This document shows positions 25,799 through 37,639 of a stretch of 64,000 bases of DNA, one piece after another. The stretch is taken from assembly GCF_018598555.1 (NCBI RefSeq), contig NZ_JAHEWN010000017.1, positions 19,908 to 83,907 of the forward strand. Direction: 5' to 3'. Each line of letters starts with the position of its first letter. Position 1 is the stretch's first letter. Origin of the DNA: Curtobacterium aurantiacum (GTDB taxonomy: Bacteria; Actinomycetota; Actinomycetes; Actinomycetales; Microbacteriaceae). The position numbers and the translations under genes were made by a program. The notes beneath the pieces were generated by a model. That model had not been told where the DNA came from and made no database searches. It saw only the letters and a program-made list of their open reading frames with translations.

Positions 25799-27153
25799 CC
25801 GCTCACCTGATCCGCGGCGCGCAGCTGGTCGACGGCTCGCGTGCCGACATCCGAACGGAGGGCGGGCGCATCACCGCGGTCGGGTCCGGTCTCGACGCGG
25901 CCGGCGCCACCACCGTGGATGCGGACGGCCTCATCGCCCTGCCCGGTCTCGTGGACCTCCACACGCACCTGCGCGAGCCCGGTCACGAGGAGTCCGAGAC
26001 GGTCCTCACCGGCTCGCGTGCCGCGGCTGCGGGCGGGTTCACCGCCGTCAACGCGATGGCGAACTCGAGCCCCGTCGCGGACACCGCCGGGGTCGTCGAG
26101 CAGGTCCAGGCGCTCGGCGACGACGCCGGCTACGTCACGGTCCGCCCGATCGGCGCCGTGTCGCAGGGGCTGCAGGGCACGCACCTGTCCGAGATCGGTG
26201 CGATGGCGACCTCGCGGGCGAAGGTCCGGGTGTTCTCCGACGACGGGTCCTGCGTCGCCGACCCGCTGCTCATGCGCCGCGCACTCGAGTACATCAAGGG
26301 CTTCGGCGGTGTGCTCGCACAGCACGCCCAGGAGCCCCGACTGACCATCGGCGCGCAGATGAACGAGGGCCGGCTGTCCTCGGAGCTCGGCCTCGCCGGC
26401 TGGCCCGCCGTCGCGGAAGAGGCGATCATCGCCCGCGACGTCCTGCTCGCCGACCACGTCGGGGCACGCCTGCACGTCTGCCACGTCTCGACGGCGGGCA
26501 GTGTCGAGGTGATCCGCTGGGCGAAGTCCCGCGGCATCGACGTCACGGCCGAGGTCACCCCGCACCACCTGGTGCTCACCGAGGACCTGATCGCCGGGCA
26601 CGACGGTGCCCCCGGGTACGACGCCCGTTACAAGGTGAACCCCCCGCTCCGCGCGAGCGAGGACGTCGAGGCGCTCCGTGCGGCCCTGGCCGACGGCACC
26701 ATCGACATCGTCGCGACCGACCACGCTCCGCACACCGCCGAGGCGAAGTGCTGCGAGTGGCCCGCCGCCGCGAACGGCATGGTCGGGCTCGAGTCCGCAC
26801 TCAGCGTCGTGCAGGCCGCCGTGGTCGACGACGGCCGGCTCGACTGGGCCGACGTCGCCCGGGTGCTGTCCGAGGCACCGGCGCGGATCGGCCAGGTCGA
26901 GGGGCACGGGCAGCGGATCGCCGAGGGAGCCCCCGCCGAGATCACGCTCTACGACCCGTCGGCCAGCCGCGAGTTCGCGGTCACCGACCTCGCCGGACAG
27001 TCGCAGAACTCGCCGTACCTCGGCATGACGCTGCCCGGCCGGGTCGTCGCCACCTTCCACCAGGGGTACACGACGGTGCTCGACGGCCGGGTCGTCGACG
27101 CGGAGACGATCGCGGCGCACGCTGCGGCACTGCGGACCGGGGCGCGCGCATGA
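25795..27153 (+). CDS. pyrC: Dihydroorotase (class I)
   Basis: Zinc amidohydrolase closing carbamoyl-aspartate to dihydroorotate. The 452-aa protein has the metal motif [10 protein letters not shown] (about residues 54-63), substrate Asn region [20 protein letters not shown], and the catalytic Asp in [10 protein letters not shown]. Long class I form without the aspartate carbamoyltransferase fusion. Coupled by 4-nt overlaps to pyrB and the 27150 gene. Confidence 0.96.
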   Translation: MTAHLIRGAQLVDGSRADIRTEGGRITAVGSGLDAAGATTVDADGLIALPGLVDLHTHLREPGHEESETVLTGSRAAAAGGFTAVNAMANSSPVADTAGVVEQVQALGDDAGYVTVRPIGAVSQGLQGTHLSEIGAMATSRAKVRVFSDDGSCVADPLLMRRALEYIKGFGGVLAQHAQEPRLTIGAQMNEGRLSSELGLAGWPAVAEEAIIARDVLLADHVGARLHVCHVSTAGSVEVIRWAKSRGIDVTAEVTPHHLVLTEDLIAGHDGAPGYDARYKVNPPLRASEDVEALRAALADGTIDIVATDHAPHTAEAKCCEWPAAANGMVGLESALSVVQAAVVDDGRLDWADVARVLSEAPARIGQVEGHGQRIAEGAPAEITLYDPSASREFAVTDLAGQSQNSPYLGMTLPGRVVATFHQGYTTVLDGRVVDAETIAAHAAALRTGARA

Positions 27154-27713
27154 GCGGCGACGCGCAGCGCTGGCTCCTCGGCGCGGTGATCCTGCTCGCC
27201 GTCGCCGCCCTGTTCGTCGCCATGGCACGCACCTGGCGGACCCGGACCGAGCGGCAGGCCGAGGCCGTGCCTCCAGTCCGTGTGCCGGCCGACCTGGCAC
27301 CGGCGGTCGGGTCGTGGGACGGGTTCACCGTCGCGACGACCCGCGCCGACCAGCCGCTGGAACGCATCACCGCAGGCGGCCTCGGGTTCCGCGGCCGCGG
27401 CGGGGTGACGGTCCACGCGACCGGCGTGGTGATGCGCCTCGCCGGTACCGACGACCGCTGGATCGCGCGCGACGCGGTCCGTGGCGCCGACCGCTCCACG
27501 TGGGCGATCGACCGAGTGGTCGAGCCCGGGGGACTGGTCCGTCTGCGATGGACGGCGACCGGCGCCGCAGGTGCGACGGACCTGGACACCTACTTCCGGT
27601 TCCCGGAGGGCGACGCTGCTGCGCTGCACGCCCTGCAGGGACTGACCGAGACCGGGCCGCAGGCGACTGCGGCCGATGCTCCGCGAACCGCGGGCGAAGG
27701 GAAGAACGCATGA
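27150..27713 (+). CDS. Membrane-anchored protein of the pyr operon
   Basis: The 187-aa product has one N-terminal membrane helix (about 8-26, [19 protein letters not shown]), then a cytoplasmic basic stretch and a beta-rich domain ([46 protein letters not shown]) resembling a PH-like fold. A predicted membrane/export protein occupies the same place between pyrC and carA in mycobacteria, so the position is conserved though the role is unknown. It overlaps both neighbours by 4 nt, so it is made in step with the pathway enzymes. Confidence 0.85.
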   Translation: MSGDAQRWLLGAVILLAVAALFVAMARTWRTRTERQAEAVPPVRVPADLAPAVGSWDGFTVATTRADQPLERITAGGLGFRGRGGVTVHATGVVMRLAGTDDRWIARDAVRGADRSTWAIDRVVEPGGLVRLRWTATGAAGATDLDTYFRFPEGDAAALHALQGLTETGPQATAADAPRTAGEGKNA

Positions 27714-28909
27714 CACGCGAACGGGCCGTCCTGGTCCTCGAAGACGGCACCCGGTACGACGGCTGGGCCTACGGCGCCCGTGGGCGCACGCTCGGTGAGG
27801 TGGTCTTCGCGACCGGCATGACCGGCTACCAGGAGACGCTGACCGACCCCTCCTACGCCGGACAGATCGTGGTGCAGACCGCGCCGCACATCGGCAACAC
27901 CGGGGTGAACGACGAGGACCCCGAGTCCCGTCGCATCTGGGTCGCCGGGTACGTGGTGCGAGACCCCAGCCGCGTGGTGTCGAACCACCGTGCGAACGCC
28001 ACGCTCGACGAGCACCTGGTGCGCGACGGCATCGTCGGCATCTCCGGCATCGACACCCGCGCCCTCACCCGCCGCATCCGCGACGCCGGTGCCATGAAGG
28101 GCGGCGTCTTCAGCGGTGCCGACGCGGCGCTGTCGGAGTCGGAGCAGCTGGACGCCGTCCGGTCGCAGGCCACGATGGCCGGTGCGAGCTTCTCGGCGGT
28201 CGTGTCCACCCCGGAGACCTACGTCGTCCCCGCCGTCGGCGAGCAGATCGGCACGCTGGCCGTGCTCGACCTGGGCGTGAAGGCCTCGACCACCCGGTAC
28301 CTCGCCGCCCGCGGATTCGAGGTGCACGTGGTCCCGCAGGACATCTCCGCTCGCGATCTGGAAGCCCTGGCACCGGACGCCCTGTTCTACTCGAACGGCC
28401 CAGGCGACCCCGCCGCGTCGGACGCACAGGTGGAACTGCTGCAGGACAGCCTGCGCACGGGCCGCCCGTTCTTCGGTATCTGCTTCGGCAACCAGCTGCT
28501 CGGCCGTGCCCTCGGCTTCGGCACCTACAAGCTGCCCTTCGGCCACCGCGGCATCAACCAGCCGGTGCTCGACACGACCACGGGCAAGGTCGAGATCACG
28601 AGCCAGAACCACGGTTTCGCGGTCGACGCGCCCCTCGGCGAGGTCCTCGAGTCGCCGGCCGGGTTCGGTCGGGTCGAGGTCTCGCACTACTCGCTGAACG
28701 ACAACGTCGTCGAGGGTCTCCGCGCGCTCGACGTGCCGGCGTTCAGCGTGCAGTACCACCCCGAGGCCGCCGCTGGGCCGCACGACAGCATGTACCTCTT
28801 CGACCGGTTCGCGGACATGGTGCGCGAGCGTCGCGACGGGGAGCCGCTCGACGCGGCCACCGCAGACGCCACGACCCCCGCAGCAGACATCACCAAGGAA
28901 GCGAACTGA
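27710..28909 (+). CDS. carA: Carbamoyl phosphate synthase small (glutaminase) chain
   Basis: Releases ammonia from glutamine for CarB. The 399-aa protein has the N-terminal small-chain domain ([35 protein letters not shown]) and a C-terminal class I glutamine amidotransferase with nucleophile C258 in [12 protein letters not shown] and the His/Glu pair in QYHPEA. An Ala/Thr-rich tail of about 20 residues is unusual but harmless. Its TGA shares a base with the carB ATG. Confidence 0.97.
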   Translation: MTRERAVLVLEDGTRYDGWAYGARGRTLGEVVFATGMTGYQETLTDPSYAGQIVVQTAPHIGNTGVNDEDPESRRIWVAGYVVRDPSRVVSNHRANATLDEHLVRDGIVGISGIDTRALTRRIRDAGAMKGGVFSGADAALSESEQLDAVRSQATMAGASFSAVVSTPETYVVPAVGEQIGTLAVLDLGVKASTTRYLAARGFEVHVVPQDISARDLEALAPDALFYSNGPGDPAASDAQVELLQDSLRTGRPFFGICFGNQLLGRALGFGTYKLPFGHRGINQPVLDTTTGKVEITSQNHGFAVDAPLGEVLESPAGFGRVEVSHYSLNDNVVEGLRALDVPAFSVQYHPEAAAGPHDSMYLFDRFADMVRERRDGEPLDAATADATTPAADITKEAN

Positions 28910-31900
28910 TGCCCAAGCGCGCAGACATCAACTCCGTCCTCGTCATCGGTTCCGGCCCGATCGTCATCGGTCAGGCCGCCGAGTTCGACTACTCCGGCAC
29001 CCAGGCGTGCCGCGTCCTCCGGGCCGAGGGCGTCCGGGTCATCCTGGTCAACCCGAACCCGGCGACGATCATGACCGACCCCGACTTCGCCGACGCGACG
29101 TACATCGAGCCGATCACGAACGCGTCGCTCGAGGAGATCATCCGCATCGAGAAGCCGGACGCCGTCCTGCCGACCCTCGGCGGCCAGACCGCCCTGAACG
29201 CGGCCATCGCGCTCGACGAGGCCGGCATCCTCGCGAAGCACGGCGTCGAGCTCATCGGCGCCAAGGTCGAGGCGATCCAGCGCGGCGAGGACCGCCAGCT
29301 CTTCAAGGAGCTCGTCCTCGAGTCCGGCGCCGACGTCGCCCGCAGCCACATCGCGCACACGCTCGAAGAAGCGAAGGAGTTCGCGAAGGACCTCGGGTAC
29401 CCGCTGGTCGTCCGTCCGTCGTTCACGATGGGCGGCCTCGGCTCGGGCTTCGCGTACAACGAGGAAGAACTCGTCCGCTTCGTCGGCGACGGGCTGCAGT
29501 CCAGCCCGACCACCGAGGTCCTGCTCGAGGAATCCATCCTCGGCTGGAAGGAGTACGAGCTCGAGCTGATGCGCGACAACTACGACAACACCGTCGTCAT
29601 CTGCTCCATCGAGAACGTCGACCCGGTCGGTGTCCACACCGGTGACTCGATCACGGTCGCCCCCGCGCTGACCCTGACCGACCGCGAGTACCAGAACATG
29701 CGGAACATCGGCATCGACATCATCCGTCGCGTCGGCGTCGACACCGGTGGCTGCAACATCCAGTTCGCCGTCGACCCGTCCAACGGCCGCGTCATCGTCA
29801 TCGAGATGAACCCCCGCGTGTCACGCTCGTCGGCCCTCGCGTCGAAGGCCACGGGCTTCCCGATCGCCAAGATCGCCGCGAAGCTCGCCATCGGCTACCG
29901 CCTGGACGAGATCGAGAACGACATCACGAAGGTCACCCCGGCGAGCTTCGAGCCGACGCTCGACTACGTGGTCGTGAAGACCCCGCGGTTCGCGTTCGAG
30001 AAGTTCCCGGCCGCCGACGCCACCCTGACCACGACGATGAAGAGCGTCGGCGAGGCCATGGCCATCGGGCGGAACTACGCCACCGCACTGCAGAAGTCGT
30101 TGCGCTCGCTCGAGAAGCGCGGATCGAGCTTCCACTGGGACACCCCGGCGGCCGAGCTCGACAAGGACGCCCTGCTGACGAAGTCGTCGATCCCCACCGA
30201 CGGTCGCATCGTGACGGTCCAGCAGGCCCTGGTCGCGGGTGCCACCGCGGCCGAGGTCTTCGAGGCCACCAAGATCGACCCCTGGTTCATCGACCAGATC
30301 GTGCTCATCAACGAGGTCGCCGAAGAGGTCCGGGCCGCCGAGTCCCTCGACGCGGACACCCTGCGCTGGGCGAAGGAGCACGGCTTCAGCGACACCCAGA
30401 TCGCGAGCCTGCGCAGCACGGACTCGGCGCCGGTCTCCGAGCAGCAGGTCCGTGACGAGCGGCACGCCCAGGGCATCCGCCCCGTCTTCAAGACCGTCGA
30501 CACCTGCGCCGGCGAGTTCCCCGCCCTGACGCCGTACCACTACTCGTCGTACGACACCGAGACCGAGATCACGCCGAGCGACCGCAAGAAGGTCGTGATC
30601 CTCGGCTCCGGCCCGAACCGCATCGGACAGGGCGTCGAGTTCGACTACTCCTGCGTGCACGCGTCCTTCGCGCTGAGCGCCGCCGGGTTCGAGACGATCA
30701 TGATCAACTGCAACCCCGAGACCGTGTCGACCGACTACGACACCTCGGACCGCCTGTACTTCGAGCCCCTGACCGCCGAGGACGTCCTCGAGGTCATCGA
30801 GGCCGAGGCGGCGTCCGGCGAACTCGTCGGCGTCGTCGTGCAGCTCGGTGGCCAGACCGCCCTCGGCCTGGCGAAGCCGCTCGAGGCCGCGGGCATCCCG
30901 ATCCTCGGCACCAGCCCCACCGCGATCGACTCGGCCGAGGAGCGCGGGCAGTTCTCCGCCATCCTCGACGCCGCCGGTCTGCTCGCACCGCGGAACGGCA
31001 CGGCCCACGACCTGGCGAGCGCCACCACGGTGGCCGAGGAGATCGGGTACCCGGTCCTCGTCCGCCCGTCGTTCGTGCTCGGCGGCCGCGGCATGGAGAT
31101 CCTCTACGACTCCCCGTCGCTCGCGGACTACTTCGACCGGATGGCCGACCAGGCGATCATCGGCCCGGAGCTCCCGCTGCTGGTCGACCGGTTCCTCGAC
31201 GACGCCGTGGAGATCGACGTCGACGCGCTCTTCGACGGCGAGCGGCTCTACATCGGCGGCATCATGGAGCACCTCGAAGAGGCCGGCATCCACTCCGGCG
31301 ACTCGGCCTGCACCCTGCCCCCGGTCGGCCTCGGCCGCGCCGAGATCCAGGGCGTGGTGGACGCGACCGAGAAGATCGCCCGAGGCATCGGCGTGCAGGG
31401 CCTGCTCAACGTCCAGTTCGCCATCGGCGCCGGCGTGCTCTACGTCCTGGAGGCGAACCCGCGCGCCAGCCGCACGGTCCCGTTCGTCTCGAAGGCGCTC
31501 GGCATCCCGCTGGCGAAGGCCGCGTCACGCATCATGACCGGAACCACGGTCGCCGAGCTCGTCGCCGAGGGCATGCTGCCCGAGCGCGACGGTGCCTTCG
31601 TGCCCGCGCAGTCGCCGGTCGCCGTGAAGGAGGCCGTGCTGCCCTTCCGCCGCTTCCGCACCCGCGAGGGCCAGGTCGTCGACTCGGTGCTCAGCCCCGA
31701 GATGCGCTCGACCGGCGAGGTCATGGGCATCGACCGCGACTTCCCGCGGGCGTTCCTCAAGTCGCAGGACGCCGCCTACGGCGGCCTGCCGACCAGTGGC
31801 ACGGTCTTCGTGAGCGTCGCCGACACCGACAAGCGCGCGATCGTGCTGCCGGTGCACCGTCTGCAGCAGCTCGGCTTCACGATCATCGCGACCGAGGGCA

Positions 31901-32202
31901 CGGCGGAGATCCTCCGCCGCAACGGCATCGAGGTCGGGATCGTCGGCAAGTACAGCCAGGGCGGCGAGAGCGTCGTCGACCTGCTGACGCGCAACGAGGT
32001 CGACATCGTCATCAACACGCCGTCGGGTGCCGCCGGTCGTGCGGACGGGTACGAGATCCGTGCGGCCACGGTCGCCGCGGACAAGCCGCTGTTCACGACG
32101 ATCGCGCAGATCGGCGCGGCCGTCGCGGCGATCGAGACGATCGGCACGCCGCTCAACGTCCGCAGCCTGCAGGACTACGCGCTCGAGCGCGCGACCTGGT
32201 GA
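28909..32202 (+). CDS. carB: Carbamoyl phosphate synthase large chain
   Basis: Makes carbamoyl phosphate from bicarbonate, ammonia and two ATP, for pyrimidines and arginine. The 1097-aa protein shows the internal duplication: [20 protein letters not shown] in the first half and [20 protein letters not shown] in the second, each with an ATP-grasp domain ([29 protein letters not shown]). The C-terminal MGS-like allosteric domain includes DIVINTPSG. It is full length, and the stop overlaps pyrF by 4 nt. Confidence 0.98.
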   Translation: MPKRADINSVLVIGSGPIVIGQAAEFDYSGTQACRVLRAEGVRVILVNPNPATIMTDPDFADATYIEPITNASLEEIIRIEKPDAVLPTLGGQTALNAAIALDEAGILAKHGVELIGAKVEAIQRGEDRQLFKELVLESGADVARSHIAHTLEEAKEFAKDLGYPLVVRPSFTMGGLGSGFAYNEEELVRFVGDGLQSSPTTEVLLEESILGWKEYELELMRDNYDNTVVICSIENVDPVGVHTGDSITVAPALTLTDREYQNMRNIGIDIIRRVGVDTGGCNIQFAVDPSNGRVIVIEMNPRVSRSSALASKATGFPIAKIAAKLAIGYRLDEIENDITKVTPASFEPTLDYVVVKTPRFAFEKFPAADATLTTTMKSVGEAMAIGRNYATALQKSLRSLEKRGSSFHWDTPAAELDKDALLTKSSIPTDGRIVTVQQALVAGATAAEVFEATKIDPWFIDQIVLINEVAEEVRAAESLDADTLRWAKEHGFSDTQIASLRSTDSAPVSEQQVRDERHAQGIRPVFKTVDTCAGEFPALTPYHYSSYDTETEITPSDRKKVVILGSGPNRIGQGVEFDYSCVHASFALSAAGFETIMINCNPETVSTDYDTSDRLYFEPLTAEDVLEVIEAEAASGELVGVVVQLGGQTALGLAKPLEAAGIPILGTSPTAIDSAEERGQFSAILDAAGLLAPRNGTAHDLASATTVAEEIGYPVLVRPSFVLGGRGMEILYDSPSLADYFDRMADQAIIGPELPLLVDRFLDDAVEIDVDALFDGERLYIGGIMEHLEEAGIHSGDSACTLPPVGLGRAEIQGVVDATEKIARGIGVQGLLNVQFAIGAGVLYVLEANPRASRTVPFVSKALGIPLAKAASRIMTGTTVAELVAEGMLPERDGAFVPAQSPVAVKEAVLPFRRFRTREGQVVDSVLSPEMRSTGEVMGIDRDFPRAFLKSQDAAYGGLPTSGTVFVSVADTDKRAIVLPVHRLQQLGFTIIATEGTAEILRRNGIEVGIVGKYSQGGESVVDLLTRNEVDIVINTPSGAAGRADGYEIRAATVAADKPLFTTIAQIGAAVAAIETIGTPLNVRSLQDYALERATW

Positions 32203-33098
32203 CGGCTGCCAGCGTGGGCACGACCCGCTCAGGAGGCCCGGCCTCCTTCGGCGATCGGCTCGCGTCCGCGATGCGCGAGCGTTCACCGCTCTGCGTCGGC
32301 ATCGACCCCCACGCCGCCACCCTGGCGGCGTGGGGGCTCGCCCGCGACGAGCGGGGGCTCACCACGTTCGGCGCGACGCTGGTCGACGCGGCCGCCGGCC
32401 GTGCGGCGATCGTGAAGCCGCAGGTCGCCTTCTTCGAGGCGGCGGGGGTGCCGGGCTACCGCGCGCTCGACGCGACGATCCGTCGGGCACGCGATGCGGG
32501 CCTCCTGGTCGTCGCCGACGTGAAGCGGGGCGACATCGGGACCACCGGTGACGACTACGCGCTCGCGTGGCTGGACCGTGACGGGCCGTTCGCGGCCGAC
32601 GCGATGACCGTGTCGCCGTACCTCGGCTACGGCTCGCTCCGGGGCACGATCGACGTCGCGCGCCGGAACGGTGCCGGGGTCTTCGTGCTCGCGGCGACGA
32701 GCAACCCCGAGGCCCGGGTGCTGCAGACCGCGGTGCTGGCCGAGGGACCGCGTACCGGCCGGACGGTCGCTGCCGGTATCGTCTTGGACGTGGCAGACGA
32801 CAACCGGTCCGTGGGCGATCAGGCCCTCGGCGACGTCGGGCTCGTGCTCGGCGCGACCCTTCACCTCGACGACTTCGGCATCGACGCGGACGCGATCGGC
32901 ACCGCGCCGGTCCTCGCCCCGGGCTTCGGCGCCCAGGGCGCCCGCATCGAGGACCTCCGCGCGCTGTACGGCAGCCGTGCCGAGCAGGTGCTCGTGAGCG
33001 AGTCCCGCGGCCTCCTGACCGACGGTCCGGACGGCGTCGCGGCGCTCGTCGCCGACCGTGCCGACCGCATCCGTACCGCTCTGGTGGCGGCAGCGTGA
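32199..33098 (+). CDS. pyrF: Orotidine 5'-phosphate decarboxylase (type 2)
   Basis: Last step to UMP. The 299-aa length is that of the long actinobacterial PyrF. The catalytic segment is [12 protein letters not shown], preceded by [13 protein letters not shown] and [11 protein letters not shown], and followed by [12 protein letters not shown] and [10 protein letters not shown]. It overlaps carB and gmk by 4 nt. No pyrD (dihydroorotate dehydrogenase) is present in the window. Confidence 0.96.
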   Translation: MTAASVGTTRSGGPASFGDRLASAMRERSPLCVGIDPHAATLAAWGLARDERGLTTFGATLVDAAAGRAAIVKPQVAFFEAAGVPGYRALDATIRRARDAGLLVVADVKRGDIGTTGDDYALAWLDRDGPFAADAMTVSPYLGYGSLRGTIDVARRNGAGVFVLAATSNPEARVLQTAVLAEGPRTGRTVAAGIVLDVADDNRSVGDQALGDVGLVLGATLHLDDFGIDADAIGTAPVLAPGFGAQGARIEDLRALYGSRAEQVLVSESRGLLTDGPDGVAALVADRADRIRTALVAAA

Positions 33099-34018
33099 CC
33101 GACGAGCACGAGGGCCTGCCTGCCCACCGCACCCCACCTGAGGTCGACCGCGTCGCCGCGGCGAAGGCCGCCGTCGCCGCGCGACGCGCCCGGGCCGCGG
33201 TGAAGACCGCGATCGCGTCGGGGGAGCGCTCCGCACTCGACGTCGCCCGTGCCGCCTGGGACGCCTCGCTGGTCGAGACGACCTCGGCCGAGCGTTCGCT
33301 CCGGGTCCGTGACCTGCTCGTCAGCCTGCCGGGAATCGGCCCCGCGCGGGCCGAGGCGATCATGGGGTCCCTGCGCATCGCACCGTCGAAGCGCCTCGGT
33401 GGCCTGGGCACCCGGCAGCGGACCGCCCTGGCGGACTGGCTCGCCGCCCGCGGTCGCAAGCGTGGCGCCTCGAAGCTCGTCGTGCTCGCCGGACCCACCG
33501 CGGTCGGCAAGGGCACGGTCAGCGCGCACATCCGACAGCACTACCCGGACGTCAACCTCAGCGTCTCCGCCACCACCCGGAAGCCCCGTCCCGGCGAGGT
33601 CGACGGCGTGCACTACTACTTCGTGGACGACGCCGAGTTCGACCGCATGATCCGCGACCGCGAGCTGCTCGAGTGGGCGACCGTGCACAACTCGTACCGC
33701 TACGGCACCCCGCGCCCGCCCATCGACCGCGCGCTCGACGCCGGCGAGAAGGTCATGCTCGAGATCGACCTGCAGGGCGCCCGGCAGGTCCGTGACGCCA
33801 TGCCCGAGGCGGTGCTCGTGTTCCTGCTGCCCCCGACGTGGGAGGAACTGGTGCGCCGGCTCATCGGCCGCGGCACCGAATCCGCGGAGGAACAAGCGCG
33901 TCGTCTCGAGACCGCGAAGGTCGAGCTGGCCGCGCAGGACGAGTTCGACGTGCGGATCGTGAACTCCGATGTCGGCACCGCAGCACGTGAGGTCGTAGAC
34001 TTGTTCTCTGCGCCCTGA
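33095..34018 (+). CDS. gmk: Integration host factor (mIHF) domain fused to guanylate kinase
   Basis: A single 307-aa ORF holds two proteins that are separate neighbours in mycobacteria. Residues about 15-112 match actinobacterial mIHF: an Ala/Arg helix ([19 protein letters not shown]) and the helix-turn-helix/Hh[15 protein letters not shown] (78-91) ending [14 protein letters not shown]. Residues about 127-307 are guanylate kinase: P-loop GPTAVGKGT (133-141), [45 protein letters not shown]. There is no stop or frameshift between them. The fused protein could couple DNA architecture with GMP phosphorylation, or be cleaved after translation. Confidence 0.93.
   Translation: MTDEHEGLPAHRTPPEVDRVAAAKAAVAARRARAAVKTAIASGERSALDVARAAWDASLVETTSAERSLRVRDLLVSLPGIGPARAEAIMGSLRIAPSKRLGGLGTRQRTALADWLAARGRKRGASKLVVLAGPTAVGKGTVSAHIRQHYPDVNLSVSATTRKPRPGEVDGVHYYFVDDAEFDRMIRDRELLEWATVHNSYRYGTPRPPIDRALDAGEKVMLEIDLQGARQVRDAMPEAVLVFLLPPTWEELVRRLIGRGTESAEEQARRLETAKVELAAQDEFDVRIVNSDVGTAAREVVDLFSAP
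33996..34001 (+). promoter_or_regulatory. -10 box for rpoZ inside the gmk 3' end
   Basis: TAGACT lies 45 nt before the rpoZ ATG. It could give rpoZ and metK transcription independent of pyrimidine control. Confidence 0.4.
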
Positions 34019-34045
34019 CGGGTGCACTGACTTCGAGGAGACACC

Positions 34046-34309
34046 ATGGCCAACCCCCAGGGCATCATCGACCCGCCCATCGACGACCTGCTCAGCAAGG
34101 TCGAGTCGAAGTACGCGCTCGTCATCTTCGCGTCGAAGCGCGCCCGCCAGATCAACGACTACTACGCCGACCTGCACGAGGGCTCGCTCTTCGACAACGT
34201 CGGACCGCTCGTCGACTCGACGATCGACGACAAGCCGCTGTCCGTCGCGCTCCACGAGATCAACGAGGACAAGCTCACCGTCACCAAGCAGCAGCAGCCC
34301 ACCGACTGA
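34046..34309 (+). CDS. rpoZ: RNA polymerase omega subunit
   Basis: Small assembly chaperone of the polymerase beta' subunit. The 87-aa protein has the family core [25 protein letters not shown] (34-aa region 11-37) and ends [24 protein letters not shown] site precedes ATG 34046. It sits in the usual gmk-rpoZ-metK order. Confidence 0.95.
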   Translation: MANPQGIIDPPIDDLLSKVESKYALVIFASKRARQINDYYADLHEGSLFDNVGPLVDSTIDDKPLSVALHEINEDKLTVTKQQQPTD

Positions 34310-34314
34310 TCCCG

Positions 34315-35526
34315 GTGACTGCAGCTGCTCTCCGCCTCTTCACGTCCGAGTCGGTGACCGAGGGGCACCCCGACAAGATCTGTGACCAGATCTCGGACAG
34401 CATCCTCGACGCACTGCTGACGGTCGACCCGAACGCGCGCGTCGCCGTCGAGACGATGGTGACCACCGGGCTCGTGCACGTCGCGGGCGAGGTCACGACC
34501 TCCGGGTACGTCGAGATCCCCAAGCTCGTCCGTGACGTCATCACCGGCATCGGCTACAACTCGTCGGACGTCTCGTTCGACGGTGCCACGTGCGGTGTGG
34601 AGGTCTCGATCGGCGCGCAGTCGCCGGACATCGCGCAGGGTGTGGACGAGTCGCTCGACTCCCGCACCGGTGCGGTCGACCCGCTCGACCGCCAGGGCGC
34701 CGGCGACCAGGGCATCATGTTCGGCTTCGCGACGAACGAGACCCCCGAGTACATGCCGGTCGCGATCTGGTTGGCACACCGCCTGGCCGAGCGTCTGGCC
34801 GCGGTCCGCAAGTCGGGCGAGCTGTCGTTCCTGCGCCCGGACGGCAAGACCCAGGTCACCATCGGGTACGACGGCGTCGTGCCGAAGACCGTCGAGACCG
34901 TCGTGCTCTCCACGCAGCACGCGCCGAGCGTCACGCTCGACGAGCTCACCGCGGCGATCACCGAGCACGTGATCCGTCCGGTCCTCGACCTGGTCGACCT
35001 CGACTCGTCGCACGTCGACGTCATCGTGAACCCGACCGGTCGGTTCGAGATCGGTGGCCCCCAGGGCGACGCCGGGCTCACCGGCCGCAAGGTGATCGTC
35101 GACACGTACGGCGGGGCCTCCCGTCACGGTGGCGGCGCGTTCAGCGGCAAGGACCCGTCGAAGGTCGACCGTTCGGCGGCGTACGCGCTGCGCTGGGTCG
35201 CCAAGAACGCGGTCGCCGCGGGGCTGGCCGACCGGCTCGAGGTGCAGGTCGCGTACGCGATCGGCCGCGCGAAGCCCGTCGGACTCTACGTCGAGACCTT
35301 CGGCACCGGACACGTCGACGACGCAACGATCGAGGCCGCCATCCGCCAGGTGTTCGACCTGCGTCCGGCCGCGATCATCCGCGACCTCGACCTGCTCCGA
35401 CCGATCTACGCGCAGACCGCGACCTACGGCCACTTCGGCCGCGAGCTCCCCGGGTTCACGTGGGAGCAGCTCGACCGTGTCGAGGAACTCCGCGCCGCCG
35501 CAGGACTCGTCGCCGCGACCGTCTGA
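34315..35526 (+). CDS. metK: S-adenosylmethionine synthetase
   Basis: Makes SAM from methionine and ATP. The 403-aa protein starts at GTG 34315, 5 nt after the rpoZ stop region, and shows [29 protein letters not shown], the P-loop-like [16 protein letters not shown] and the metal/substrate residues in [11 protein letters not shown]. No SAM riboswitch is visible upstream; expression appears tied to rpoZ. Confidence 0.97.
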   Translation: MTAAALRLFTSESVTEGHPDKICDQISDSILDALLTVDPNARVAVETMVTTGLVHVAGEVTTSGYVEIPKLVRDVITGIGYNSSDVSFDGATCGVEVSIGAQSPDIAQGVDESLDSRTGAVDPLDRQGAGDQGIMFGFATNETPEYMPVAIWLAHRLAERLAAVRKSGELSFLRPDGKTQVTIGYDGVVPKTVETVVLSTQHAPSVTLDELTAAITEHVIRPVLDLVDLDSSHVDVIVNPTGRFEIGGPQGDAGLTGRKVIVDTYGGASRHGGGAFSGKDPSKVDRSAAYALRWVAKNAVAAGLADRLEVQVAYAIGRAKPVGLYVETFGTGHVDDATIEAAIRQVFDLRPAAIIRDLDLLRPIYAQTATYGHFGRELPGFTWEQLDRVEELRAAAGLVAATV

Positions 35527-35533
35527 AGCACGC

Positions 35534-37516
35534 GTGACCACCGTCGCGCGCGTCGTCCTCGACTCGCCGCTCCCGCAGTTGGACCGTCTGTTCGACTACC
35601 GGGTGCCGGCCGAGCTCGAGGACGACTGCGTCGCGGGGGTCCGCGTGAAGGTGCCGTTGCGCACCGGTGCCCGCATGTCCGACGGGTACGTGGTCGAGAT
35701 CGTCACCGAGGGTGAGTACCCGGGGGAACTCAGCCAGATCGAGGCCGTGCTGTCGCCGGTGCCCGTCCTGGCGCCGGAGATCTGGACCCTCGCGCGCGCC
35801 GTCGCCGACCGGGCCGCGGGTGTCGCCTCCGACGTCCTGCGCCTCGCCGTGCCCCCGCGGCAGGTGCGCGCCGAGAAGGCCTGGCTCGCCCGGGACACCG
35901 CGTGGTCGCCCCCGCCGGTGACCGCCCCGCCCGTCACCGGCTACGCCGACGGCGTCCTGGAGGCCGTGGTGACGGAGCACGGACGCGCCGCGGTCGCCGC
36001 CGTGCCCCAGCCCGTGGCGTTGGGTGACGCGGACGAGCCGGTCTGGGTGCCGGGGTGGGCCGCGACGCTCGCCCAGGCTGCCGCGCACACGGTGGCGGCC
36101 GAGCAGTCCGCGGTGATCGCCGTGCCGGACTTCCGCGACGTCATCGACCTCGAGCGTGCCCTGCTCGCCGTGCTGCCACCGGAGCGGGTGGTGCGGTTCG
36201 ACGCCAAGCAGACGAACGGGCAGCGCGCGAAGGCCCTGCTGCAGGCCCGCACGCACCCGGTGGTCGCGATCGGCAACCGCACGGCGATGTACGCGCCGGC
36301 GACCGACCTGGGCCTCATCGCGATGTGGGACGACGGCGACGCCTCGTTCATCGAGCAGCGCGCCCCCTACGTGCACACCCGCGACGTCGCGCTGGTGCGG
36401 GCCGCACAGTCCGGTGCCGCGCTGCTGTTCGTGTCACACGCGCGGAGCACGGACGTACAGCGCCTGGTCGAGCTGCACTGGCTGCAGGACGTCGTGCCGT
36501 ACCGCGTGAAGACCCCGAAGGTCATCCCCACCGTGCAGCAGACCGGAGCGGAGGGGTTCGCCGCACAGGCGCGCATCCCGAGTTCCGCCTGGCGAGCCGC
36601 GCGCGAGGCCAGCCAGCGCGGTGCCGTCCTGGTGCAGGTCGCGAGCCCGGGCTTCGGCACCGGGTTGGTCTGTGCCGAGTGCGGCGAACGCGCGCACTGT
36701 CGCGTCTGCGGCGGGCCGCTCGGCAGCCCGCACCGCGGCGCCACGCCCCAGTGCCGGTTCTGCGGCGCGCTGGCTGTCGGGTTCCGCTGCCCGACGTGCG
36801 GCAACGGCACCGTCAAGCCGGTCGGCCAGGGGGCGCAACGGACGGCCGACGAACTCGGGCGCGCGTTCCCGGGCACGCGGATCGTCGTCGCCGACGGCTC
36901 ACGCCCGCTCGACGAGGTCCCCGCCCGCCCGTCCGTGGTGGTCGCCACCCGGGGGGCCGAGCCGTCGGTGCCGGGGGGCTACGCGTGCGTGCTGCTGCTC
37001 GACGGCGAGAAGATGCTCGCCCGCGAAGGGCTGCGCGTGCAGGAGGACGTCCTGCGCTTCTGGACGAACGCCGCGGCGAAGTCGGCTCCCGGCGCGGAGG
37101 TGTACCTGGTCGGGATCGGCGGGCCGCTCGCGTCGGCGATGGCCCTGTGGCGACTCGACGGGCCGGCACACGACGAACTGACCGACCGCCGTGAGCTGCA
37201 CTTCCCACCGGCGGTCCGGGTGGCGACGATGACCGGCACCGACGAGGCCGTCACCGCCGCGGTCGAGGCCCTCGGCGACGCCGTCGTCGGTCCTGTGCTC
37301 GGGCCGGTGCCGGTGGAGGACGACGCCCTGCCCGGCACGGTCCGGGCGATCGTGCGGTTCCCGTACGCACACGGGGCGGAGGTCGCGGCGACGCTGAAGG
37401 CCGAGGTCATCCGGCGCTCCTCGACGCGGCGCGTGCTCAAGGGCGGCAACCGCCGACGGGCCGCCCCGACCCTCCGGGTGCGGCTCGACGACGCGGAGCC
37501 GTTCTCCGAGGTCTGA
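35534..37516 (+). CDS. priA: PriA-like primosomal protein N', ATPase-inactive
   Basis: Replication-restart protein. The 660-aa product keeps the N-terminal DNA 3'-end binding domain (VVLDSPLPQLDRLFDYRVP) and the eight zinc-binding cysteines (CAECGERAHCRVCGG, CRFCG, CPTCG). The Walker A motif is absent where it should lie (near AAEQSAVIAVPDF), and the DEEH box is replaced by WDDGD, so helicase activity is lost. This is the known actinobacterial variant. GTG 35534 lies 7 nt after metK. A strong terminator follows. Confidence 0.92.
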   Translation: MTTVARVVLDSPLPQLDRLFDYRVPAELEDDCVAGVRVKVPLRTGARMSDGYVVEIVTEGEYPGELSQIEAVLSPVPVLAPEIWTLARAVADRAAGVASDVLRLAVPPRQVRAEKAWLARDTAWSPPPVTAPPVTGYADGVLEAVVTEHGRAAVAAVPQPVALGDADEPVWVPGWAATLAQAAAHTVAAEQSAVIAVPDFRDVIDLERALLAVLPPERVVRFDAKQTNGQRAKALLQARTHPVVAIGNRTAMYAPATDLGLIAMWDDGDASFIEQRAPYVHTRDVALVRAAQSGAALLFVSHARSTDVQRLVELHWLQDVVPYRVKTPKVIPTVQQTGAEGFAAQARIPSSAWRAAREASQRGAVLVQVASPGFGTGLVCAECGERAHCRVCGGPLGSPHRGATPQCRFCGALAVGFRCPTCGNGTVKPVGQGAQRTADELGRAFPGTRIVVADGSRPLDEVPARPSVVVATRGAEPSVPGGYACVLLLDGEKMLAREGLRVQEDVLRFWTNAAAKSAPGAEVYLVGIGGPLASAMALWRLDGPAHDELTDRRELHFPPAVRVATMTGTDEAVTAAVEALGDAVVGPVLGPVPVEDDALPGTVRAIVRFPYAHGAEVAATLKAEVIRRSSTRRVLKGGNRRRAAPTLRVRLDDAEPFSEV

Positions 37517-37556
37517 GCCGGCCGGTCCCGCGTGGGCCCGATTGCTGCCCGACGCA

Positions 37557-37598
37557 GAACGACACCGTCGACGTCGTGCGACGTCGGCGGTGTCGTTC
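37557..37598. terminator. Bidirectional terminator between priA and the DUF4383 gene
   Basis: A 19-bp stem with a single wobble pair (37557-37575 with 37580-37598) and a 4-nt loop lies between convergent stop codons. Confidence 0.8.
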
Positions 37599-37639
37599 GG
37601 GGTCTGCCGCATTGCTGCGACAGGGGATGTGCGGAAGCG

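Noticed and set aside
34018..34330. SAM riboswitch before metK
   Set aside because: Only 5 nt separate rpoZ from metK, leaving no room, and no riboswitch core is seen before rpoZ.
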